64,000 bases of DNA from an uncultured Pseudoalteromonas sp. (GCA_947493455.1 CANLRB010000016.1:1-64000); one strand, 5' to 3'. Shown: positions 54,812 through 63,697, counted from the stretch's first letter. Notes: generated from the letters alone by a model not told the origin. Numbers and translations are program-made.

Positions 54812-54862
54812 GGCTGCCAGAGAAAAAGCTTCAGGGGCGTCGAAGCAAATAATCTGGCAGCC
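54812..54862. repeat. long structured hairpin in a gene-free region
   Basis: GGCTGCCAGA (54812-54821) and TCTGGCAGCC (54853-54862) are perfect 10-bp inverted repeats. Inside them GCTTC and GAAGC form a second stem after A-rich internal loops, with loop AGGGGCGTC. It lies 56 bases after the terminator of the preceding gene, with no gene on either strand. It could be a structured RNA or a DNA repeat element. Confidence 0.5.
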
Positions 54863-54970
54863 GTAGCTTATTAGTAAACTAACAAACTACCGGGTCGAGA
54901 TGTCCAAGGGTTTCTGTCTTGTTGTTGAGATTGATTATCAATTAGATCTAACTTTCTGTCAATACTTATT

Positions 54971-54985
54971 TGATAATAATTCTCA
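54971..54985 (+). promoter_or_regulatory. Fur box overlapping a candidate promoter
   Basis: TGATAATAATTCTCA matches the 7-1-7 Fur consensus TGATAAT-N-ATTATCA with a single arm mismatch. A -35-like TTGATA (54970-54975) and a -10-like TTTTAT (54992-54997) with a 16-base spacer straddle it, so Fur binding would block transcription starting near 55004. A further 13-base palindrome ATTGATTATCAAT lies at 54930-54942. Confidence 0.7.
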
Positions 54986-55003
54986 TTTAATTTTTATTTC
55001 GTG

Positions 55004-55121
55004 TTAGAGTAATGGGGTCTTGTCATAATAATGTCACTTTTTGTACTTATAGTAGCGCCCACTTGATGAAGTGACAGACCCCTGAATTTTTATGCCAGCA
55101 GCAACCACTGCTGGTTTTTTT
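55004..55121 (+). ncRNA. candidate Fur-repressed small RNA
   Basis: There is no open reading frame between the Fur-box promoter and a strong intrinsic terminator (CCAGCAG 55095-55101, CTGCTGG 55108-55114, then seven T residues to 55121). The preceding gene already has its own terminator, so this hairpin must end a separate transcript of about 118 nt. The body can fold: GGGGTCT-GTCA (55014-55025, one bulge) pairs with TGACAGACCCC (55072-55082), while GTCACTT (55033-55039) and CACTT (55060-55064) compete for the same AAGTG(AC). Promoter, Fur control and a U-rich tail are those of RyhB-type RNAs, although no RyhB core sequence is recognised. The start is inferred. Confidence 0.5.
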
Positions 55122-55187
55122 ATTTGTATGCCATAGCATTAGCTTGTAGGCTTTGTGCAGGAAAAGAATTTAAAAAGGGGTTTTCGA

Positions 55188-55571
55188 ATGAAGTATCGTG
55201 GTAGTTGTCATTGTCAGGCAATCCAATTTGAAGTAGATGCACCAGCGCATATTGAAGTTGAAGACTGTAACTGCTCAATTTGTAATAAAGTGGGTTTTTT
55301 GCATCTGATTGTTCCGTTGTCTGCATTTACCTTACTAAAAGGTGAAGAGTCGCTATCAACCTATACGTTTAATACCGGCATTGCCAAGCATACTTTTTGC
55401 AAACATTGCGGTATTAAACCTTTTTATACACCTCGCTCAAATCCAGATGGCATTGATATCAATGTTAGGTGCCTTGATACTCAGCCAGAATCAATAAATA
55501 TCGTTAAGTTTGATGGTCAAAACTGGGAGCAAAATGCACAAAGCTTGGCCCATAAAAGTAAACAGATATAG
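55188..55571 (+). CDS. GFA/CENP-V family zinc protein
   Basis: The 127-residue protein has the glutathione-dependent formaldehyde-activating (GFA) domain cysteines: CHC near the start (GSCHCQAIQF), CNCSIC (EDCNCSICNKVGF), and CKHCG (HTFCKHCGIKPF), which bind two zinc ions. Some members react with S-hydroxymethylglutathione, but most have unknown substrates. The ATG at 55188 follows AAAAAGGGG. It is 3 bases from the next gene, a hydrolase, so the two form an operon. Confidence 0.9.
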   Translation: MKYRGSCHCQAIQFEVDAPAHIEVEDCNCSICNKVGFLHLIVPLSAFTLLKGEESLSTYTFNTGIAKHTFCKHCGIKPFYTPRSNPDGIDINVRCLDTQPESINIVKFDGQNWEQNAQSLAHKSKQI

Positions 55572-55574
55572 CGT

Positions 55575-56153
55575 ATGTCAATTCTAATCGTGACCGATAT
55601 CTTTGGTCTAAATCAGCATATAAATAACCTAATGCGGCATATCGAGAAAAGCGGCTGTGAAGTGCATGTGTTAGATCCCTATTCGGGAAAAAGATGTGAT
55701 TTTGCTAGTGACGATGACGCCTATGCGTTTTTTTGCGAGTGCGGCGGGCATGAAATGTATTTAAATATGCTGACGCAGCAGGTCACTGAACTAAAGGTGA
55801 GCTTGTTAATTGGCTTTAGTGCCGGTGCAAGTGCGGCTTGGCGACTAGCTGGCACCAATGACATCGCAGCAAAAAATATGCGCATGTTGTGCTTTTACCC
55901 ATCACAAGTTGCGAAGTATCGCGAGCTCAAACCAAGTATTCCTCTAACGTTAGTGATGCCAAATGCCGAACCTCATTTTGATGTGGCGTCAGTGTGTCAG
56001 CAGGTCGCAGAGTATCGCAGTGTATCGCTTCACAAAACCCAATATGGCCATGGTTTTATAAACCCAGCATCTGTTGGTTACAGCCAAGACGCCGAGGCGC
56101 TTGGCATGTCAATTATTGATTCGCATATCGTTCGATATATTAGCGAAAGATAA
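55575..56153 (+). CDS. dienelactone hydrolase-like protein
   Basis: The 192-residue protein fits the dienelactone hydrolase fold: ILIVTDIFGLNQHINNL at the start, nucleophile region LLIGFSAGASAAWRLAG, and a catalytic His in KTQYGHGFINP. It has no signal peptide. It follows the GFA-type gene by 3 bases, suggesting a shared pathway of small carbonyl or thiol-ester compounds. Its end overlaps the end of the convergent next gene by 14 bases. Confidence 0.82.
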   Translation: MSILIVTDIFGLNQHINNLMRHIEKSGCEVHVLDPYSGKRCDFASDDDAYAFFCECGGHEMYLNMLTQQVTELKVSLLIGFSAGASAAWRLAGTNDIAAKNMRMLCFYPSQVAKYRELKPSIPLTLVMPNAEPHFDVASVCQQVAEYRSVSLHKTQYGHGFINPASVGYSQDAEALGMSIIDSHIVRYISER

Positions 56154-56655
56154 CCTCTTTACTAGAGCGTGTATAAGTACGCGCTTCTGGCTCGGTCCAC
56201 TTACCGTATTTAAGGTAGCTTGACGATACTTTCATGCTGTTTTTTAATAGTGTACTGGTCGATTTTACTTTCGTGATGCCGTCTTTGTTGCCCGTGACTT
56301 CTTCAATCGCAACAAAATCACCATCGCTACTTTGGTTGATAATGCCTTGGGTATAAAAACCTGCGGTAGTGAAGTAATAAAAGACTAAGGATTTCTTTTT
56401 GTTATCCCAAAAAATCAGCGATTCCCCGCCATATTCACCATTGTTAATCGAGTGTAAGGTGCGCACTGCTGTGCCATTTAGCGCCCGTTCCCATTTGCTC
56501 ACATCAACTGCACCGGATTCAAATGTAGCTTGCCAAGTACCTAAGTAGGGGGCTAAAAAGGCCAATTTCGGGTGCATTTGTGGTGTTTCAGTTTTACCAA
56601 CCGCCGTACTAAGCGTTAGTAAACAAGCAAAAAATACGGTCATTAATTTGTACAT
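56140..56655 (-). CDS. secreted lipocalin-like DUF1579-type protein
   Basis: From the ATG at 56655 the protein has 171 residues with a signal peptide (about 1-20, cleaved near AVG-KT). The mature part is a beta-barrel-like domain of the DUF1579/THAP4-like type (LAFLAPYLGTWQATFESG, RTLHSINNGEYGGESLIFWDN, then regular strands). It is probably periplasmic; ligand unknown. A longer frame from 56688 would add 11 residues and lacks a ribosome-binding site. It is convergent with the dienelactone hydrolase gene. Confidence 0.72.
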   Translation of the reverse strand: MYKLMTVFFACLLTLSTAVGKTETPQMHPKLAFLAPYLGTWQATFESGAVDVSKWERALNGTAVRTLHSINNGEYGGESLIFWDNKKKSLVFYYFTTAGFYTQGIINQSSDGDFVAIEEVTGNKDGITKVKSTSTLLKNSMKVSSSYLKYGKWTEPEARTYTRSSKEVIFR

Positions 56656-56737
56656 AGTAAACTCTTTTATTGTCATTATTGTGTTCAACTATAGCAGGGG
56701 TTGTACTTGTGCGCACAGATTATGAGTGCTTGATCTT

Positions 56738-56766
56738 AAAAAAGAAAAAGGCCCAGTTTGGGCCTT
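56738..56766 (-). terminator. terminator of speE
   Basis: On the minus strand AAGGCCCA and TGGGCCTT form an 8-bp stem with a 3-base loop and are followed by a T-rich tract, 24 bases beyond the speE stop. Confidence 0.88.
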
Positions 56767-56789
56767 GTGTCATGTTATAAAAGAAAATT

Positions 56790-57650
56790 TTATTTATTTA
56801 GCTGGCGCTTCATAAAATTAGGCATTGCCAAAGCACCTAAATGAATGCCGCGATTATAATATTCGGTATCAAAAGGCATCGCTTCAACATCCGATTCTCT
56901 AAAACCATTAAAATGCTCGTCTTTACGCGCTAAGGTACATGACCAAATACCAGAAGGGTAAATTGGTTGCGGGAAAGGCAGTGTTTGTAAATCCGCAAAG
57001 CCCACATCGGTCATCGCTGTACGAATGTCTTTTAACAATTCGATATGCATAAGTGGCGATTCGCTTTGTTGAATTAAAATACCGCCAGGACGCAATGCAT
57101 TTAAACAGCTAGTGTAAAAGGCGTGGTTAAATAAACCTTCACCGGGACCGACAGGATCGGTACCATCAACGATGATGACGTCAATTGATTCTGGCAAGGC
57201 CTCTTTCATATATTTGATACCATCGTCAAACATCACAGTGGCACGTGGGTCTTGGTTTGACGCGCATAGCTCTGGAAAGTACTTCTGTGCCATTTCAGTC
57301 ACCACTTCGTCGATATCGATTTGATGCACACTTTCAACCGTCGGGTGTTTTAATACTTCGCGTAACGTTCCACAATCACCGCCACCGATGATGACGACAT
57401 TTTTTGGATTAGGATGAGCGAATAATGCGGTATGGCTCATCATCTCATGATAGAAAAAGTTTTCTCGCGTACTGACCATAGTACAACCATCGATAATCAT
57501 TAGGTTGCCGAAATCGGTCGTTTCGTACATTTCAACAAGCTGAAACGGAGATTGCTTTGCTTCAAGCTTTTTGTTTATACGCAGCGAAAATGCGCTGCCA
57601 TCGCGGTCACTAATTTCAGTAAACCACTGTGCTTGGTCTAGTTGCGACAT
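56790..57650 (-). CDS. speE: spermidine synthase SpeE
   Basis: SpeE transfers an aminopropyl group from decarboxylated S-adenosylmethionine to putrescine. The 286-residue protein has WFTEISDRDGSAFSLRI at the start, MIIDGCTMVSTRENFFYHEMM, the nucleotide-binding VVIIGGGDCGTLREVLKH and the catalytic DGTDPVGPGEGLF. The ATG at 57650 matches the usual start (MSQLDQAQWF) and the usual length; the frame extends 20 codons further upstream without support. It is divergent from speA, so both ends of the pathway share one regulatory region. No speD or speB gene is in the window. Confidence 0.96.
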   Translation of the reverse strand: MSQLDQAQWFTEISDRDGSAFSLRINKKLEAKQSPFQLVEMYETTDFGNLMIIDGCTMVSTRENFFYHEMMSHTALFAHPNPKNVVIIGGGDCGTLREVLKHPTVESVHQIDIDEVVTEMAQKYFPELCASNQDPRATVMFDDGIKYMKEALPESIDVIIVDGTDPVGPGEGLFNHAFYTSCLNALRPGGILIQQSESPLMHIELLKDIRTAMTDVGFADLQTLPFPQPIYPSGIWSCTLARKDEHFNGFRESDVEAMPFDTEYYNRGIHLGALAMPNFMKRQLNK

Positions 57651-57702
57651 GAAAATACTCACTCTAAATAAATATGTTGCGATTTTGCCAGTGTCATGGC
57701 TT

Positions 57703-57730
57703 TTGCTCAATCAATTAATTTTAGTAAAAT
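57703..57730 (+). promoter_or_regulatory. sigma70-type promoter of speA
   Basis: TTGCTC (57703-57708) and TAAAAT (57725-57730) are separated by 16 bases, placing the transcript start about 15 bases before the speA ATG. Confidence 0.55.
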
Positions 57731-57752
57731 AGTTATATATCGAGAAATTTAA

Positions 57753-59645
57753 ATGAGAACGCCGATGTCGACGGTCATTGAAAACGCACGCCATACCTAT
57801 AATATCAAACACTGGAGCGATGGTTATTTTGATATTAATGAGCATGGTAACTTGGTTGCTTACCCAAATAAAAACCGAGAACGAGCGGGTATTTGTTTTA
57901 ATCAGCTTACACAAGATTTTATAAAACAGGGGCTTACTCTACCTGTACTGGTACGTTTTACCGACATTCTACAAAGTCGAGTCGACACGTTAGTTAATGC
58001 ATTTGGCTCAGTTCGAGAACAAAAAAATTATCGCGGTGAATACACCTGTGTATATCCAATTAAAGTAAACCAGCAATATTCGGTCGTCACTAAATTACTT
58101 GAACACCCCAGTAATAAAGTGGGTTTAGAAGCGGGTTCAAAACCGGAGCTTATGGCGATTCTCGGTGTAGCCAATAGACCCATCAGCATTGTTTGTAATG
58201 GTTATAAAGACAGTGAGTTTTTGCGTCTTGCGTGCATCGCAAAAGAAATGGGACATCATGTCCACATTGTGATCGAGAAGCTATCTGAGCTCGATGCGTT
58301 ATTACATGAGCTTGAAACGTTGCCAACAAAACCCAGTATTGGTATTCGCATTAAGCTGAACTCTGTGGGCAAAGGGAAGTGGCAAAATACCGGTGGTGAA
58401 AAAGGAAAGTTTGGCTTAACTGCAGGGCAAGTATTGCAGGCGGTAAATAAACTAAAAGCTGTAAACAAACTCGAACTACTGCAATTAGTACATTTTCACA
58501 TCGGCTCTCAGGTCGCAAATATCCGCGATATTCATCGTGCTTTGAAAGAGTGTGCGCGTCATTTTGCTGAGCTTTATGAAATGGGAGTGCCGTTGAATAC
58601 TGTCGATGTTGGTGGTGGTTTGGGAGTTGATTATGAAGGCTCAGGTTCACGCAGTGCGTGTTCAATGAATTATACGGTTGAGGAATACGCAAAAAATGTG
58701 GTTGCCGCATTCGCTGATATTTGCGAGCAAAAATCCTTGCCAGAACCCAATATTATTACCGAGTCAGGTCGTGCCTTAACAGCGCATCATGCAGTATTGA
58801 TCACCGATGTGATTGATATTGAAACACCGCCAAAATTAGCGCGGGAATTTGCAATCGCCGGTGACGCACCGCAAATACTTGCTGAAATGGCTGCGATAAG
58901 AACAAGCTTAAATGCGCGCCTTGCGATTGAAACTTATCATGATGCAATGCATTTATTCAGTGAAGCGCATGAGCAATATGTTCACGGTTTATTGAGTTTA
59001 CGTGATTGGTCGCAAATTGAACTTTTATATTTCGATGTGCTGCAACAAGTGCATGATTTATTAGACCCGCAATCGCGCTCCCATCGAGATATTATTGATG
59101 ATCTGAACGAAAAACTAGCAAATAAGCTGTTTGTTAACTTTTCACTATTTCAATCATTGCCTGATATTTGGGGCATTGAGCAAATATTCCCGATTATGCC
59201 CACTGAGCGACTAAACGAACCGTTATCACAACGGGCTATTTTACAAGATATAACCTGTGATTCTGACGGACAAATACGCCAGTACGTTGATGGTTCAGGA
59301 ATTGAAGCGAGTTTGCCGATGCCGGCATATATACCGGGTCAACAATACCATATAGGCATGTTTATGGTGGGGGCGTACCAAGAAATCTTAGGTGACTTGC
59401 ATAACTTGTTCGGTGACACTGACTCCGTGCATGTTGCATTACTTGACGAAGGTTATGAGCTCACTAATGCCATTAAAGGTGATAGCGTTGAAAAGGTACT
59501 CGGTTTCGTGCATTACGATAGTTGCAAGATGAAACAAAACTATCGCGACTTGATGACCAGCACTAATTTGAGTGAACACCAGCAAAAACAGTACTTAAAT
59601 GAGCTTGATAATGGCTTAAGTGGCTACACCTACTTTGAAGACTAG
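57753..59645 (+). CDS. speA: biosynthetic arginine decarboxylase SpeA
   Basis: SpeA makes agmatine from arginine with pyridoxal phosphate and Mg2+. The 630 residues have the PLP lysine Lys104 (CVYPIKVNQQ), QLVHFHIGSQV, the phosphate-binding DVGGGLGVDYEGSGS, ITESGRALTAHHAV, and the typical C-terminal extension of the SpeA group. It is divergent from speE. The missing agmatine-to-putrescine step must be encoded elsewhere. The ATG at 57753 has GAGAA upstream; an ATG at 57765 is a possible alternative. Confidence 0.97.
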   Translation: MRTPMSTVIENARHTYNIKHWSDGYFDINEHGNLVAYPNKNRERAGICFNQLTQDFIKQGLTLPVLVRFTDILQSRVDTLVNAFGSVREQKNYRGEYTCVYPIKVNQQYSVVTKLLEHPSNKVGLEAGSKPELMAILGVANRPISIVCNGYKDSEFLRLACIAKEMGHHVHIVIEKLSELDALLHELETLPTKPSIGIRIKLNSVGKGKWQNTGGEKGKFGLTAGQVLQAVNKLKAVNKLELLQLVHFHIGSQVANIRDIHRALKECARHFAELYEMGVPLNTVDVGGGLGVDYEGSGSRSACSMNYTVEEYAKNVVAAFADICEQKSLPEPNIITESGRALTAHHAVLITDVIDIETPPKLAREFAIAGDAPQILAEMAAIRTSLNARLAIETYHDAMHLFSEAHEQYVHGLLSLRDWSQIELLYFDVLQQVHDLLDPQSRSHRDIIDDLNEKLANKLFVNFSLFQSLPDIWGIEQIFPIMPTERLNEPLSQRAILQDITCDSDGQIRQYVDGSGIEASLPMPAYIPGQQYHIGMFMVGAYQEILGDLHNLFGDTDSVHVALLDEGYELTNAIKGDSVEKVLGFVHYDSCKMKQNYRDLMTSTNLSEHQQKQYLNELDNGLSGYTYFED

Positions 59646-59712
59646 GCCAAAACAGGCTAGAATGTGAGCTTTTTTACCGTTACAGCAATTTTTTAGGAAG
59701 TGGATACGCGCA

Positions 59713-60609
59713 ATGTTGTCTATGTTTAGAGTCGCGATTACGTTTTTTTTATATATTTTAAATACGCTTTTTTGGTGTTTACCGATTTTTTTATGTGGTG
59801 TACTGAAGCTTATTCCGGTTAAACCGTGGCAAAAAGCGGTGAGTTGGTTTGCTAAAGCTTGTGCAAGCAAGTGGGTAGGGACTAATAGTGTGATTCAAAA
59901 TGTTCTTACTCCTGCAAATGTAACGGTGACAGGACTGGATGAACTCAAACGCAAAGATTGGTATCTCGTCATTGCCAACCATCAAAGTTGGGTTGATATT
60001 TTGATTTTGCAGCGTATTTTGCACAAAAAAATACCATTTCTAAACTTCTTCTTAAAGAAAGAGCTGATCTATGTGCCGTTTTTGGGTTTAGCATGGTGGG
60101 CACTGGATTTTCCATTTATGAAGCGCACCAGTAAGGCGCAGCTAAAAAAGAATCCGTCACTTCGTGGTAAAGATATGGAAACAACGCGAAAGGCCTGTGA
60201 AAAATTTAAGGAAATGCCAGTCAGTATCGTTAATTTTGTTGAAGGTACGCGTTTTACGAGTGAAAAACATCAACGCCAAAAAAGTCCGTTTAATGGATTA
60301 TTAAAACCAAAAGCAGGGGGCGTTGCCTTTGTTATGCAGGCCATGGGGGAACAGCTGAACAAAGTCGTTAATGTGACGATTAGCTATCCTGAAGGCATTC
60401 CAACCTTTGTTGATTATGTGGCAGGGCGTGTACGTCAAATAAATGTACATGTCGAAGTGCTGCCAGTATCACAGCAATGGATTGGTAACTATACTGATGA
60501 CTCTGAATTTAGAAAGTCGTTCCAAGCTGAATTAAACCAACTCTGGCAGGAAAAAGATGAGGTATTAACTACGCTCAGCGGACAACATAAAAAGCAGGAT
60601 GCAGCTTAA
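59713..60609 (+). CDS. 1-acyl-glycerol-3-phosphate acyltransferase-like protein
   Basis: The 298-residue protein has an N-terminal membrane segment (about 8-32) and the LPLAT domain with the catalytic motif NHQSWVDI (His90-x4-Asp95) and NFVEGTRFT for substrate binding. Its closest well-known relative is E. coli YihG, an acyltransferase of poorly defined acyl preference. It is one of two tandem paralogues; the next gene starts in its stop codon (TAATG). It likely edits phospholipid acyl chains. Confidence 0.9.
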   Translation: MLSMFRVAITFFLYILNTLFWCLPIFLCGVLKLIPVKPWQKAVSWFAKACASKWVGTNSVIQNVLTPANVTVTGLDELKRKDWYLVIANHQSWVDILILQRILHKKIPFLNFFLKKELIYVPFLGLAWWALDFPFMKRTSKAQLKKNPSLRGKDMETTRKACEKFKEMPVSIVNFVEGTRFTSEKHQRQKSPFNGLLKPKAGGVAFVMQAMGEQLNKVVNVTISYPEGIPTFVDYVAGRVRQINVHVEVLPVSQQWIGNYTDDSEFRKSFQAELNQLWQEKDEVLTTLSGQHKKQDAA

Positions 60610-61523
60610 TGTTAGTGCGTTATTTGCCAAGCTTTATTCTGGCACCAATACTGTTTTTGGTGTTCACATTGAACGTGGCATTTTGGGGTACCATTATTTT
60701 TGTGCTTGGCTTAATCAAGCTCGTCTTTCCGCTATCCATACTGCGTCAGGTTTTACATCTATGCTATCGCGGTTGGTGTAAAGGAAATCGCTTTGGTTTG
60801 TGGTTGGCGTGTGATGATATTGAGATTTCGCTCGCCGAAGATGTAAACCCGCAAGCTTGGTACTTGTTAATTGCCAACCATAAAAGTTGGCTCGATATTT
60901 TGGTGTTAACCAGCATTGAGCGTTTGCCTCCGCCGAAATTCTTTTTAAAAGATGAGCTTAAATTTGTGCCTTTTGTTGGTGCAGGAGCGTGGGCGTTAGA
61001 TATGCCATTTATGAAGCGCGTGAGCAAGAAAAAAGCGGCTAAAAACCCCAAATTGAAAGGCATGGATGTCGAGCGCACAAAACGCAGTTGCCGTCACTTT
61101 AGACACAATCCGACCACGATTATAAACTTTGTCGAGGGCTCGCGCTTTACCGAACAAAAACATGCACAGCAGCAAAGCCCATTCCGGTTTTTGTTAAAAC
61201 CAAAAGCAGGTGGCATCGCATTCGCACTCGAAGTGCTTGGGGAGCAAATGGATGGCTTGTTAAACACGAATTTAGTTTATTTTGGTACTTCAGAACAAAT
61301 ATGCCGCGATATGCTGTTCGGTAAACTGACGAAAATACATGTGTTAATTGAAACGCAAGAAATCGCCCCAGAGCTTATCGGCAATTACCAGCTCGACCGT
61401 GAGTTTAGAATTAAGTTTCAGCACCAACTAAATAAAATATGGCATGAAAAAGATGCTAAGTTGGCGCAAATGATTGAACCAAATCAAGAAATAGAGCAAG
61501 GTATATTAAACCAACTTCACTAG
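60609..61523 (+). CDS. 1-acyl-glycerol-3-phosphate acyltransferase-like protein (tandem paralogue)
   Basis: The 304-residue protein has the same plan as its neighbour: two close membrane segments (about 8-42), NHKSWLDI (His91-x4-Asp96) and NFVEGSRFT. Many stretches between the two copies are alike (AWYLLIANH; PFMKRVSKKKAAKNP), so they arose by tandem duplication. It overlaps the first gene by one base and precedes mscS by 8 bases, so the three are one operon for membrane lipid and tension. Confidence 0.9.
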   Translation: MLVRYLPSFILAPILFLVFTLNVAFWGTIIFVLGLIKLVFPLSILRQVLHLCYRGWCKGNRFGLWLACDDIEISLAEDVNPQAWYLLIANHKSWLDILVLTSIERLPPPKFFLKDELKFVPFVGAGAWALDMPFMKRVSKKKAAKNPKLKGMDVERTKRSCRHFRHNPTTIINFVEGSRFTEQKHAQQQSPFRFLLKPKAGGIAFALEVLGEQMDGLLNTNLVYFGTSEQICRDMLFGKLTKIHVLIETQEIAPELIGNYQLDREFRIKFQHQLNKIWHEKDAKLAQMIEPNQEIEQGILNQLH

Positions 61524-61531
61524 GAAAGTGT

Positions 61532-62716
61532 ATGAGTCAATTACAGCTACTTTTTTTACCTTGGTTAGACGGCTTACCTAATGCTGAACTCATCGCCCGC
61601 ATTGGTTCCGTGTTTAGTGGCGTTGTATTTCTGATACTGGTCTACTTATTTTCGAGACGTTTGTTTTTACCTAGTTTACAGCGAATTGCGCTCTATATCT
61701 CACCTCACAAAGTCGGTCAATTAAAAGTACATTTTGATAAATTAAATCGCCGCCTAGCCGGGTTCATTTGTAGTTTAGTTTTTTTAGTCACGTTCGATTT
61801 ATTCTATTTACCGCATGAGCTTAATCAGGTCTTTTTAGTTGGGCTAGGCGAAATTGCGATTGTTATATACGCAGGCTTTATTGTTAGTTCAGTGATTGTC
61901 ATTTCGGGGGCTGCGTACAATCAACTTTCGTTTGCTAAAGATGTACCCATACTTGGTTTGATCCAGGTTCTTAAACTAATCACTTTCATTGTTAGTGCCA
62001 TTTTAGTAATTAGTATTTTGATTGATCAATCACCTACTTATATTTTATCTGGTTTTGGTGCGTTGGCGGCCGTTCTACTATTAGTATTTAAAGATACCAT
62101 TTTAGGCTTTGTAGCCAGCATACAAATTGCGGCAAACCGATTGCTCACCCATGGTGATTGGATCGAGTTTTCACAGTATGGTGCCGACGGTGAAGTAGAA
62201 GAAATCGGTCTAAATACTGTGAAAGTGCGTAACTGGGATAAAACGATTACAACGGTGCCAACGTATGCATTAATTTCACAATCATTTAAGAATTGGCGCG
62301 GCATGCAAGAGTCAGGAGGGCGCCGCATTAAACGAGCGATTTATCTCGATTTACATAGTGTTAATTTGGTTGATGATACGCTTATGATGCAATTACCAAC
62401 TTCAATTAAAAGCACGTTGGGTGAGCTGAACTGCAATACTGCTATAGGCTTTAGTAATGTGCGATTATTTAGGCAGTATGCTGAAAACTACTTGCAACAG
62501 CATGGTGATTTAAACCAACAGCTTACTTTAATGGTGCGCGAGCTTGCGCCGACTCAGTATGGCTTGCCGATCGAGCTGTATTGTTTTAGCAAGGACAAGC
62601 GTTGGATCCCATATGAGCATTTACAGGCCGACATTGTAGATCATCTGATAGCTTGCCTAAATGCGTTTAACCTGCGCCCTTACCAAAGTGTGTCAGGGCA
62701 ACTCGGCGTTCAGTAA
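61532..62716 (+). CDS. MscS-family mechanosensitive channel
   Basis: The 394-residue protein has about five membrane segments (from about 20-40 to 165-190), the pore-lining Gly/Ala-rich helix (IDQSPTYILSGFGALAAVLLLVFKDTILG region) and a cytoplasmic beta domain (GDWIEFSQYGADGEVEEIGLNTVKVRNWD). It opens under membrane tension to release solutes in osmotic downshock; it is larger than E. coli MscS and resembles YbdG/YnaI in plan. It is the third gene of the acyltransferase operon and is convergent with the LytS-like gene. Confidence 0.92.
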   Translation: MSQLQLLFLPWLDGLPNAELIARIGSVFSGVVFLILVYLFSRRLFLPSLQRIALYISPHKVGQLKVHFDKLNRRLAGFICSLVFLVTFDLFYLPHELNQVFLVGLGEIAIVIYAGFIVSSVIVISGAAYNQLSFAKDVPILGLIQVLKLITFIVSAILVISILIDQSPTYILSGFGALAAVLLLVFKDTILGFVASIQIAANRLLTHGDWIEFSQYGADGEVEEIGLNTVKVRNWDKTITTVPTYALISQSFKNWRGMQESGGRRIKRAIYLDLHSVNLVDDTLMMQLPTSIKSTLGELNCNTAIGFSNVRLFRQYAENYLQQHGDLNQQLTLMVRELAPTQYGLPIELYCFSKDKRWIPYEHLQADIVDHLIACLNAFNLRPYQSVSGQLGVQ

Positions 62717-62725
62717 GACGAATTC

Positions 62726-63697
62726 CTACTCTGCTTTTCTGTTTTCAAAGCGGGTATTTGCAACGTCAATTTTGAGTGTTAAACAGTTATTTTTGTATTG
62801 AAACCCGGGATTAATAGCAAAAAAATCTGGATACTGAGTGCGCATGCGCTTTTTAATTAGGCGCGGGTTATGGGTTAAACCACTCACGCATAAATGCCAC
62901 TGCTCTAGCTGTTGTTCGAGGGTTACATTGAGCGGTTGGTCCACCTTATGATTTAATTGAAACAATAAGTTATACACTAAAAGGGGTGGTAACTTAATTG
63001 TTTTTGGTTGTAACTCATCGAGTGCGCTGAGGTTTAGGTCGCCCGCCTCAGCTAGACTTTGCATATACCGAGCGGCAATTAGCTCGTCGTACAAGTCTAC
63101 ATACTCTTCTTTACCGGCACGCAATTTGTAGCGTAATAATTCAGCTAAGTTGGTGACGGCGTCGCAGGCTTTGTCTAAATCAGAATCCATAAAGTGTTCG
63201 ATTTGATCAAGGCTTTGATATAAAAACTTAGGCTGAATTTGTTGCGATAGCATGCGTAAACTTTGCTTTTTGTATGTTTCCTCTAATTGAGAGCGTTCGC
63301 GTGCAGCCAAGGCCGCAAGGTATCCTATGACCCAGACAAAGCTAAAAATTACGTTCATACTCGTTAAAAATTGAATTAATAGCTGACGGTCTTTTTCACT
63401 GTCATACCAAATAAAACTCAATAAATAACTAGGTATATAGAGAAACGCAGCGGTCATTATCACTGCACTAAATACAATTAAAATACGATAAAAGCGGCCT
63501 GTACTTAGCATTTTCTTAATAAATCGTCGACTGACGAAATGAGATACTAGAATGAGGCAGCTGGTATAAAGTAGCCAGTCATGAGCGTATGGCAGTAGTT
63601 TACTCGGCTCAAGTTCTGCCAGTGCGATAAGCGGAAAGAGCAGTAGCAAGACAAATATAATGAGCTGTGCAATCCAATAATCAGACAGTTTACGCAT
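62726..63697 (-). CDS. degenerate LytS-type sensor kinase (pseudokinase)
   Basis: The 323-residue protein has four or more membrane helices in its first 130 residues and then a His_kinase (PF06580-like) region. Where LytS-family kinases have the phospho-acceptor histidine in QxQPHFLFN, this protein has QIQPKFLYQSLDQI, with Lys157 in place of the His. The ATP-binding N-box is also lost (LLVYNLLFQLNHKV instead of LVENAIKHG). It is therefore probably a non-phosphorylating partner. The ATG at 63697 overlaps the stop of the upstream intact kinase by 8 bases and has GGAG before it, which suggests co-translation and perhaps heterodimer formation. Confidence 0.82.
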   Translation of the reverse strand: MRKLSDYWIAQLIIFVLLLLFPLIALAELEPSKLLPYAHDWLLYTSCLILVSHFVSRRFIKKMLSTGRFYRILIVFSAVIMTAAFLYIPSYLLSFIWYDSEKDRQLLIQFLTSMNVIFSFVWVIGYLAALAARERSQLEETYKKQSLRMLSQQIQPKFLYQSLDQIEHFMDSDLDKACDAVTNLAELLRYKLRAGKEEYVDLYDELIAARYMQSLAEAGDLNLSALDELQPKTIKLPPLLVYNLLFQLNHKVDQPLNVTLEQQLEQWHLCVSGLTHNPRLIKKRMRTQYPDFFAINPGFQYKNNCLTLKIDVANTRFENRKAE

